From: Rhodospirillales bacterium
GTDB lineage: Bacteria > Pseudomonadota > Alphaproteobacteria > Rhodospirillales > Rhodospirillaceae
NCBI GenBank assembly: GCA_028278135.1
Contig: JANQEW010000029.1
Location: 124,001-188,000, forward strand
DNA length: 64,000 bases
Reading direction: 5' to 3'
Below, one piece after another: positions 57,715 to 64,000 of the stretch; position 1 is the first letter of the stretch; each line of letters opens with the position of its first letter. The notes below the pieces were generated by a model, which had not been told where the DNA came from, made no database searches, and was given only the letters and a program-made list of their open reading frames with translations. Both the position numbers and the translations under genes were made by a program.

Positions 57715-58392
57715 TCATAGATTCTCTCGAGAATCGCTTGATGGATTGATGGGGGCGGGCGTTTTTGTTTTCTTACGGCCCTCGACAATGGCGAACATGC
57801 CAAAGGGTGGTAAGCGCCGCACTGCTCCCACTTCAATTCCCTTCGCTCCTTCGAGTAGCAAACGTAGCGGAAAATAGGGACGCCAGCCCAGCACGTCCGA
57901 AAATCGGGAGAGGGGGCGCTGTATCATGGGGCCCACATGACCGGTCTCAGCAGTAAAGTGGTTCAGAACAATTACACTACCCCCAGGCCGACAAACACGA
58001 ATGAGTTCAGCGAGCGCTTGTCCTGGGTCTGGCACGACAGACAAGAGATACATGGCAATGACGACATCAAAGTTGTCATCAGGGTAGGATAATCGCTGGA
58101 CATCCATAACTTCCAGAGCCTGCACCTGCATTAACGCGCGCCGTTTCACCCGCAGACGCGCCCGCGCTAACATGTCCACTGACAGATCAATGCCAATCAC
58201 ACGCAAGTCGCGACGATAGAGCCCAAGAGACAAGCCAGTCCCAACGCCTGCCTCCAAGACACGCCGCACCCTTGGCATGTGATTCACCTGTGAGACGACA
58301 TGCCGCCGACCGGTTTCGAAGAGCCGCCCGAACACAATGTCATAAACCCTAGCATAGCGTCTATAAGCCGCCAGCACAGAAGACGTTTTCAT
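57715..58392 (-). CDS. pmtA: Phosphatidylethanolamine N-methyltransferase, PmtA type
   Basis: A 225-residue SAM methyltransferase close to the Rhodobacter PmtA pattern: AAYRRYARVYDIVFGRLFE at the start, SAM loop VLEAGVGTGLSLGLY, GIDLSVDMLARAR, AMYLLSVVPDPGQALAE and the CRPGGSVIVLNHF segment. The product would methylate phosphatidylethanolamine toward phosphatidylcholine. ATG 58392 is the family start. Its immediate upstream bases are a 15-bp tandem duplication, and no canonical ribosome binding site is left there. Confidence 0.85.
   Translation of the reverse strand: MKTSSVLAAYRRYARVYDIVFGRLFETGRRHVVSQVNHMPRVRRVLEAGVGTGLSLGLYRRDLRVIGIDLSVDMLARARLRVKRRALMQVQALEVMDVQRLSYPDDNFDVVIAMYLLSVVPDPGQALAELIRVCRPGGSVIVLNHFTAETGHVGPMIQRPLSRFSDVLGWRPYFPLRLLLEGAKGIEVGAVRRLPPFGMFAIVEGRKKTKTPAPINPSSDSRENL
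57720..57735. terminator. Hairpin at the mlaF-pmtA convergent junction
   Basis: GATTCT and AGAATC surround CTCG, 12 bases after the mlaF stop and inside the last codons of pmtA. There is no T tract, so termination is uncertain. Confidence 0.4.
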
Positions 58393-58396
58393 ACTC

Positions 58397-58426
58397 ACTG
58401 ACCAAACCACAACTGACCAAACCACA
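58397..58426. repeat. 15-bp exact tandem duplication just before pmtA
   Basis: ACTGACCAAACCACA (plus strand) occurs twice with no gap, beginning five bases upstream of the pmtA start codon at 58392. Confidence 0.96.
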
Positions 58427-58578
58427 GACGACAAAAAATCGTGCTGAAAGATCTTGAGGTGAGGTCTCTCCACCCATCGCTCTTTTCGGCAAAACATGGG
58501 TTTCTGTCAAGAGAAGAGTCTCACGGCTCTTCAGCACGATGGGAGTTTAGCAGCGCGGAATAGTCCATGCACGAGTTT

Positions 58579-58598
58579 GTCCACGTTCGTCCACGTTC
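58579..58598. repeat. 10-bp exact tandem duplication
   Basis: GTCCACGTTC occurs twice with no gap in the spacer between pmtA and marC. Confidence 0.95.
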
Positions 58599-58668
58599 AT
58601 ATCACTCCTGACCAGGACTTAATGCATAGCCCCCCTCCTGTGTGTTTTGCATGTGTCTAACCCCTTCC

Positions 58669-59409
58669 TTACGATTCAAAAAATATCTCTTTTTCAGAGA
58701 GGAAAAAGTTCTCTTGCCATTTTTGCGCAGTATACTGTTGAATCGTGCCATCTTGCAGAAGATCAAAACGCTGCTCATGCCCTGACGGGCCAAACGCCTG
58801 GTGAAGGCCGTCGAGAACAAGCTGCACAGCTAAAGCCACGAGCAAGATGCTGAGAAGACGACTAATCACGTTTGTCCCTGTCATCCCTAGAAGAGCCATC
58901 AGCCGCGATGACTGTAACAAGAGTCCCCAGGTAAGAGCAAGAACAACCGTTAGCATGCCTAACACAATACAAACAGCCACTAATTCAGTGCCTGCCTGCC
59001 CCATGAGTAAAATGACGGTGATCATGGCACCGGGGCCAGCAATCAATGGAAAGGCTAGGGGAAACACAGAAATATCCTTCTGCACTGAGGCTGCAACGCT
59101 CTCATTGCTGGCCACGTCATGTAAACCGCTATTGCGATCGAATACAATGTCTGCTGCAAGCAGAAAAAGCAGTATACCGCCACCGATGCGGAAAGCAGGT
59201 AGTGTAATGCCCAGTAGGGTGAGCAGACGTTCACCGCCAAAGGCAAAAAGCACCAGAATCATAGTAGATAAAAGAGACGCCCGCCTGGCCATCCGACGTC
59301 TGTATTCTGGCGCAGCATCACGTGTCATCGTGACAAAAAGAGCTGCCGTCCCGACGGGATCCACCACTACGAACAACACGATAAAACTGTACAGTAGGAA
59401 ATCGACCAT
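58669..59409 (-). CDS. MarC family integral membrane protein
   Basis: A 246-residue protein with about six hydrophobic helices. Family blocks are VVDPVGTAALFVTMT, RIGGGILLFLLAADI and FPLAFPLIAGPGAMITVI. Despite the name, MarC proteins are not shown to confer multiple antibiotic resistance and their function is unknown. A hydrophilic C-terminal tail of about 40 residues follows the last helix and is longer than usual. ATG 59409 is preferred over the upstream start at 59445. Confidence 0.88.
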   Translation of the reverse strand: MVDFLLYSFIVLFVVVDPVGTAALFVTMTRDAAPEYRRRMARRASLLSTMILVLFAFGGERLLTLLGITLPAFRIGGGILLFLLAADIVFDRNSGLHDVASNESVAASVQKDISVFPLAFPLIAGPGAMITVILLMGQAGTELVAVCIVLGMLTVVLALTWGLLLQSSRLMALLGMTGTNVISRLLSILLVALAVQLVLDGLHQAFGPSGHEQRFDLLQDGTIQQYTAQKWQENFFLSEKEIFFES

Positions 59410-60089
59410 GTTACGTTCTGCGCTGTAATCATTCTCTGATACCAATGTTTAGCGCATCAAGGAGTATTTTCCAACCTGACAGCCAGAGTCTTGCCACGCT
59501 ATGGCTGAGATTTATCTGCAGCCGCCACTAGGTTCTGACGGATACCATGGCTCTTTCCACTGGCATCTTTGTCCTATCCCATCTCAGCTTCAGCTGGAGC
59601 ACTTGAAGAGTAGTGGAATCGTTGACGTTGACCGACCGACAGCTTCTCAACGTCTTAATCAACGTCAGACACTGTGCACCGCTGCGGCTCGCTATTATGG
59701 GGCTTGGCCAGTAAAGTAACGACAGTCTTCGTGACACCCTATACACAGTCGCTGATTCTATGTTGGAAGTACAACAGTTTTTAAATAATCTATAACTTCC
59801 CTGAAGTTGATAGATATCACTGCCATTATGGCATATATTGCTATGGTTGTCAACACAAACAACCCTGATGGGCGGCTTTTTTCTCCCTGGCAATTTGGTG
59901 ACAGAGCCAGAACGTATAGCCAGAACGCTTTGTCGATGAGGCTTTTGCGTATGTTCCGCCTGCTATTAACCTCGTCGTGGGACTGGGCCATCTCACAGCT
60001 CATGCCAACTCAGGAATGGTTGTGATCTTGCGTTCGGGAAGTTTGCGTAGGATGAGGCTTTCCTCACAGAATCGACAGCGCTGCCGCAG

Positions 60090-60115
60090 GAAACCCTGAG
60101 GCGAAACCCTGAGGC
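60090..60115. repeat. 13-bp exact tandem duplication
   Basis: GAAACCCTGAGGC occurs twice with no gap. Confidence 0.96.
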
Positions 60116-60147
60116 CGTGGGCCGTAGGGGAGGGGCCTTTACGGCTA

Positions 60148-60178
60148 TACACTCATTACACACTCATAACACACTCAT
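60148..60178. repeat. Three imperfect ACACTCAT units
   Basis: TACACTCAT, TACACACTCAT and AACACACTCAT follow one another directly. Confidence 0.85.
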
Positions 60179-60308
60179 ATGACGTCTCTAGACTCATAAT
60201 CCTGTCCGCAGGAAATACTGGCACAAGCGTTGACATAAATTCTCCTCTCTCTGCGCCAACAGCCAGTCCATAAAAGTCTTCAAGCTCCTACCACAGATAA
60301 ATATAATT

Positions 60309-61313
60309 TTAAAAAGAAAAAATAAAAAAAACTACTAATACTGTCATTGTATTCATAACACAGGCCAGCACAAACACATGAAGAGCACGGCGAATATCAC
60401 AAACGGCAGCCTCTTCAAGACCGTTGGCGCCAATCCAGGCGTCCGCCACTCTTTTGCCCGAGTAGAAGCGCGGTCCCGCCAAAGACAATCCCAGTGCACC
60501 AGCCATAGCAGCCTCTGGCCAGCCTGCATTGGGTGAACGGTGTTTCCTGGCATCACGGACCATAGTTGTCAATGCTTTGAGAGGCCGAGCTGTTGGGATA
60601 AAAAGAGCTGCGCCCGCGATAAGCAGGCCAGAGAGCCTTGCGGGAATCCAGTTCAAGACATCGTCAAAACGAGCCGCGGCAAAACCAAATGCCAGATAGC
60701 GCTCGTTACAGTGACCAATCATGCTATCCAGAGTACTAGTTGCTTTATATACGCACAACCCTGGTAGACCACACACGCTATACCAGAAGGTCGGAGCTAT
60801 GACCCCATCGTTAAAATTCTCCGCACAGCTTTCTATTGCAGAACGGACTACACCGGCTTCATTAAGACTATTAGGATCACGTCCACATATTTTTGCAACT
60901 TTTAAACGACCTTCTTGCAGGCCACCATGTACCAAACCATGTGCGACTGCTGACACGTGCTGATAAAGGCTGCGCTGAGCAAGCAGGACTCCAATGAACA
61001 AGACTTCTAGTCCCCAGGCACAAGGAATTGTCATAGCAAGCCAATGCCCTCCGATACCCGTGACGGCAGCAGCTCCGATGATCACTATGACGGTGAAAAC
61101 ACCACGCCATCGGAGACTCGCCGCGTGACACCAAGGGGAATTCATGACTGTGTCAAAAGTAGTTATAAGGCGTCCAACCATGACTACAGGATGTGGTACG
61201 CGAGTAAAGAGCCATGGGATTTCCCCCACTATAGAGTCCAGTAGCAACCCCATCGCGAGGAAGAAAAGACGCTCTTGCCAGGAGAGATCAAATGCAAAAC
61301 AAAAAGATAACAT
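60309..61313 (-). CDS. cbiB: Adenosylcobinamide-phosphate synthase CbiB/CobD
   Basis: Membrane enzyme of 334 residues that joins the aminopropanol arm to the corrin ring. Family blocks are GLLLDSIVGEIPWL, HPVVMVGRLITTFD, CGRDPNSLNEAGVVRSAIESCAEN split here around the NDGVIAPTFWY segment, and SPNAGWPEAAMAGALGLSL. The end VVFFIFSF is encoded by a T-rich stretch. Together with cobU at 45.6 kb it indicates late cobalamin assembly, but the two genes are 15 kb apart and no other cob gene is seen. Confidence 0.93.
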   Translation of the reverse strand: MLSFCFAFDLSWQERLFFLAMGLLLDSIVGEIPWLFTRVPHPVVMVGRLITTFDTVMNSPWCHAASLRWRGVFTVIVIIGAAAVTGIGGHWLAMTIPCAWGLEVLFIGVLLAQRSLYQHVSAVAHGLVHGGLQEGRLKVAKICGRDPNSLNEAGVVRSAIESCAENFNDGVIAPTFWYSVCGLPGLCVYKATSTLDSMIGHCNERYLAFGFAAARFDDVLNWIPARLSGLLIAGAALFIPTARPLKALTTMVRDARKHRSPNAGWPEAAMAGALGLSLAGPRFYSGKRVADAWIGANGLEEAAVCDIRRALHVFVLACVMNTMTVLVVFFIFSF

Positions 61314-61354
61314 CGTAGAGAGGATTCCACTCGCTTAGAATGGACTCCAGCCTC

Positions 61355-62287
61355 TCACGTGAGACACCACATGAGAATCCCCTTTTGCACGTGCAGACGA
61401 TTCTCTGCTTCATCCCAGACCACAGAGTGTGGGCCGTCAAGAATCTCGTCGGTGACCTCTTGATTCCTATGTGCTGGAAGACAATGCATAAATAACGCTT
61501 CTGGACGAGCCAAGGCCATCAGAGCTGCATTTACCTGATAGGACCGCAGTAACTCAGGACGGCTTTTCTCTTCTAAGCCCATAGACGTCCATGTGTCTGT
61601 TACTACGCAATCAGCATTCCAAACAGCCTCGCGTGGATCTGTTGTGAGAGTGATATCCGCTCCCTTCGTACGTGCCCACGTGACCGATCGCTCCTCTGGC
61701 ATGAGAGACTCCGGACATGCAAGACGTAGCCGGAAGCCGAAATGGGGAGCGGCCTGAATCCAGCTGACCGCAACGTTATTGCCGTCACCGCACCAAGCTA
61801 CCACCCGCCCAGCTAAGGAGCCGCGATGTTGCTCGAATGTCAGGACATCGGCCATTACCTGACAGGGGTGAGAATCCTGTGTAAGGCCGTTAATTATCGG
61901 CACACTAGCATGACGGGCCATTTCATTGAGATTGCCAGAGGTATTAGTACGTAACATGACGGCGTCAACGTAGCGTGATAACACCCGCGCTGTATCAGCG
62001 ATGCTTTCGCCACGGCCGAGTTGTGTATCGTTATGTGTGAGCACGACGACATCACCACCCAGTTGACGCATACCCACTTCGAAAGAGACACGTGTACGTG
62101 TTGAAGGTTTTTCGAACACAAGCGCAAGAACTCTGCCTACTAAAGGGAGAGGATTCCCCATAACACTCTCTCTACGGCGGTATGCATGCCCGGTATTGAG
62201 GATGCGACGCAGAACACCCGTTTCCAGGTGATCAAGATCGAGAAAATGACGAACAGCAGACCGCACGGGCTCACACGTTGTGATCAT
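61355..62287 (-). CDS. argF: Ornithine carbamoyltransferase
   Basis: A 310-residue enzyme that makes citrulline from ornithine and carbamoyl phosphate. The carbamoyl phosphate motif is [13 protein letters not shown] and the catalytic cysteine is in [26 protein letters not shown] is also present. The start ATG 62287 overlaps the argD end by 17 bases, so the two genes are translationally coupled in the common alphaproteobacterial argD-argF order. Confidence 0.96.
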   Translation of the reverse strand: MITTCEPVRSAVRHFLDLDHLETGVLRRILNTGHAYRRRESVMGNPLPLVGRVLALVFEKPSTRTRVSFEVGMRQLGGDVVVLTHNDTQLGRGESIADTARVLSRYVDAVMLRTNTSGNLNEMARHASVPIINGLTQDSHPCQVMADVLTFEQHRGSLAGRVVAWCGDGNNVAVSWIQAAPHFGFRLRLACPESLMPEERSVTWARTKGADITLTTDPREAVWNADCVVTDTWTSMGLEEKSRPELLRSYQVNAALMALARPEALFMHCLPAHRNQEVTDEILDGPHSVVWDEAENRLHVQKGILMWCLT

Positions 62288-63464
62288 ATTCGTCTGTTAG
62301 TTGCTTGCATGTCCTGTCAATGATATCAATCGCCTCCTCTATTTCATTTTCTCCAATAATCAAGGGAGGCAGCAACCGTACAACATTGTCACCAGAAACT
62401 GCAGTCAACAGTCCCGTTCTTTGCAGTCTATCACACAGTACGGTGTTCGAAATGCTACAACGTAGGCCTAGCATCAACCCCAGGCCACGCACCTCAACGA
62501 GAATGCCAGGATAAGTCTGAACAATCTGCCCTAAAGCAGCAGTCAGTAAGCGACTCGTATGTAAGATAGCCCGAGTAAAACCCTCAGCCAACAACACGTC
62601 CAAAACAGCATTGCCAACGGCCATACCTAACGGATTACCCCCAAAGGTAGAGGCATGTGTACCAATCGTCATCCCCTGTGCGGCCCGTGCTGTTGCCAGA
62701 CAGCAGCCAATGGGAAAGCCTCCTCCTAAACCCTTGGCCAAAGCAATGACATCCGGTACACTCCGGAACCATTCGTACGCGAATGTATGTCCAGTACGAC
62801 ACAAACCACTCTGCACTTCATCAAAGACCAGCAGTATGTCGTGCTCATCCGCGAGAGCGCGTAACTCGCTGAGGTAACCAGGTGGGGCTACCCTGATGCC
62901 ACCTTCGCTCTGAATCGGCTCCACGAGAATAGCCGCTGTTTGCGGGCCGATAGCACTGCGGACGGCCTCCGTGTTGCCGAAAGGCACCCTATCGAAGCCG
63001 TCAACCAGAGGCTCAAATCCCTTGACGTGCTTCTCTTGACCCCCGGCAGAGACTGTCGCTAACGTACGGCCATGGAAGGCATTTTCCATCACCACTACCC
63101 GGAAGCGTTCTGGCTGACCAACCGCGTGATGGTACTTGCGCGCCATCTTCAAAGCGCATTCTACGGCCTCCGCACCCGAATTGCAGAAGAACGCCATATC
63201 TGCAAAGCTTGCCTTGACTAGTCTTTCTGCGAGGCGTTCCTGGCCCGGAATATGGTACAGGTTAGAGCAGTGCCACAGCTTATCGGCTTGTTCCTTGATG
63301 GTGTGTACTAGGTGTGGATGCGCGTGCCCTAAGACATTCACTGCAATGCCAGAGCAGAAATCTAGGTAATGACGGCCCGCAGCATCATACAGGTAGGCTC
63401 CCTCCCCCCGTACAAACGCAAGATCAGACCTTGCATATGTTGGCATGATTACGGCCGGATTCAA
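62271..63464 (-). CDS. argD: Acetylornithine aminotransferase
   Basis: PLP aminotransferase of 397 residues in arginine synthesis. The PLP lysine is in [13 protein letters not shown], with [15 protein letters not shown] before it and the phosphate-binding [10 protein letters not shown] after it. I place the start at TTG 63464, nine bases after a strong GGGGAGGA site, giving [17 protein letters not shown] 63446 would be 27 bases from that site and TTG 63500 has none. argF follows with overlapping ends. Confidence 0.93.
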   Translation of the reverse strand: MNPAVIMPTYARSDLAFVRGEGAYLYDAAGRHYLDFCSGIAVNVLGHAHPHLVHTIKEQADKLWHCSNLYHIPGQERLAERLVKASFADMAFFCNSGAEAVECALKMARKYHHAVGQPERFRVVVMENAFHGRTLATVSAGGQEKHVKGFEPLVDGFDRVPFGNTEAVRSAIGPQTAAILVEPIQSEGGIRVAPPGYLSELRALADEHDILLVFDEVQSGLCRTGHTFAYEWFRSVPDVIALAKGLGGGFPIGCCLATARAAQGMTIGTHASTFGGNPLGMAVGNAVLDVLLAEGFTRAILHTSRLLTAALGQIVQTYPGILVEVRGLGLMLGLRCSISNTVLCDRLQRTGLLTAVSGDNVVRLLPPLIIGENEIEEAIDIIDRTCKQLTDEYDHNV

Positions 63465-63632
63465 CTGCGTTGTCCTCCCCGACTCATCTAGGCACCGCAA
63501 GCGCTCTCTTTTGGGAAAGACCCCGACTATCCCCTATTCCAGTCTGAGATGTCAACCCTACCTGCTTTCCGGCTTTGCAGAATGGACTGTCCGTAACCTT
63601 TTTACATAGGCTTCTGCTTACACTGCCATGTG

Positions 63633-64000
63633 TCAAAAGCGCCTCCATGGCATCAGTGCGCCTTGTTCTAGGTGGCGCGTTCTCGACTCGATGCGGGACT
63701 CCAGTTCAGCCAAGAAAACATGACGCTCGAGTCCTACGGGCAAAGGCGGTAAAAATTCAACGCTGATACACCCAGGTCTTTTCACAAAACAGCGCCTTCC
63801 CCAGAAAAGACCGGAATTTAGGGCAACAGGTATGACCAATAGGGACAAACTTCTGTACAGTAGAGCCACACCAGGCTGATAAGCAGAGGAGGCGCCAGGG
63901 ACAGTACGAGTCCCCTCGGGAAAGATAATGAGCTGACTACCACTTGCAACTGCACTTGCTGCACCCAGTACCATCTTTTTTAATGCTTGTATACCTTTTG
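63633..64000 (-). CDS. 1-acyl-glycerol-3-phosphate acyltransferase (PlsC type), 5' end outside window
   Basis: C-terminal part of a lysophospholipid acyltransferase. Motif III is LIIFPEGTRTVPG and motif IV the VIPVALNSGLFW segment. The frame stays open through the window edge (KGIQALKKMVLG precedes the first Met at 63974 and fits the family), so the gene begins beyond 64000 and the catalytic HX4D motif is not visible. The product would acylate lysophosphatidate in phospholipid synthesis. Confidence 0.88.
   Translation of the reverse strand, partial: KGIQALKKMVLGAASAVASGSQLIIFPEGTRTVPGASSAYQPGVALLYRSLSLLVIPVALNSGLFWGRRCFVKRPGCISVEFLPPLPVGLERHVFLAELESRIESRTRHLEQGALMPWRRF

Larger units (their letters stand above)
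59410..60308. other. About 900-base spacer, the longest in the window
   Basis: Open frames of up to 121 codons exist on both strands but none resembles a known protein or has a good ribosome binding site. It contains a 13-bp exact tandem duplication (60090-60115), GTTGAC repeats near 59621 and three ACACTCAT-type units near 60148-60178. Confidence 0.65.

Noticed and set aside
59528-59893. A 121-codon minus-strand frame in the spacer between marC and cbiB
   Set aside because: Low-complexity content, no ribosome binding site, no similarity I recognise; length is within chance for this composition.

Overview
The window is chromosomal DNA of an alphaproteobacterium, most like the Rhodospirillales and relatives. 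The evidence is gene content and order: thrC followed by an M16 peptidase, argH overlapping a small LptM-type lipoprotein, fdxA followed by carD, a sufBCDS-sufU-DUF59-sufA operon behind an Rrf2 regulator, an IalB-like secreted protein, a Rhodobacter-type PmtA, a hopanoid gene (hpnE) and a type A RNase P RNA. By eye the base composition is close to half GC, broken by short AT-rich islands. I saw no transposase, phage gene or CRISPR array.

Layout. 1-7.3 kb: threonine synthase (cut by the window edge), M16 peptidase, a thioredoxin-fold protein, HpnE, NAD kinase and an MFS transporter. 7.3-10.2 kb: tRNA-Ser(CGA), tRNA-Thr(CGT) and the glnB-glnA operon. 10.2-15.2 kb: TlpA-like thioredoxin divergent from argH-lptM, then bolA, prfB (with the programmed +1 frameshift) and a hydrolase. 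15.2-20.9 kb: heme O synthase, acyl-CoA dehydrogenase, secF, fdxA, carD and a nucleotidyltransferase. 21.3-25 kb: GT39 glycosyltransferase, PAP2 phosphatase, a pteridine-reductase-like SDR and folB. 25.6-27.6 kb: a single reading frame joining PgsA to MobB, then moaD and moaE. 27.8-34.4 kb: gltB, gltD and rnpB. 34.4-38.5 kb: hybrid histidine kinase, hydroxyacyl-CoA dehydrogenase and IalB-like protein. 38.6-45.4 kb: the suf operon, all on the minus strand. 45.6-54 kb: cobU, zapE, a large AsmA/YhdP-like protein and glnE. 54-64 kb: dnaB, mlaE-mlaF, pmtA, marC, cbiB, argF, argD and a PlsC-type acyltransferase cut by the window end.

How the genes work together. Ammonium assimilation and its control are strongly represented: glutamine synthetase with the adenylylation tyrosine, the PII protein with Tyr51, both glutamate synthase subunits and the adenylyltransferase GlnE. 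Arginine synthesis is present as argD, argF and argH. The suf operon supplies Fe-S clusters to clients such as GltB, GltD and FdxA. MobB, MoaD and MoaE belong to molybdenum cofactor synthesis. CobU and CbiB belong to the late steps of cobalamin assembly. PgsA, PmtA, the acyltransferase and MlaEF act on membrane lipids.

The most unusual feature is in the spacers. About 8.4 kb of non-coding DNA holds at least 16 exact, two-copy, head-to-tail duplications of 8 to 15 bp, plus many near-exact ones, often right next to start or stop codons. Several expected neighbours (uvrC before pgsA, alr after dnaB, secD before secF, lysA after lptM) are absent and replaced by spacer or unrelated genes. Together with the PgsA-MobB stop loss this suggests a genome under erosion with an active small-duplication process. 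The exact lineage and lifestyle cannot be settled from the sequence alone.
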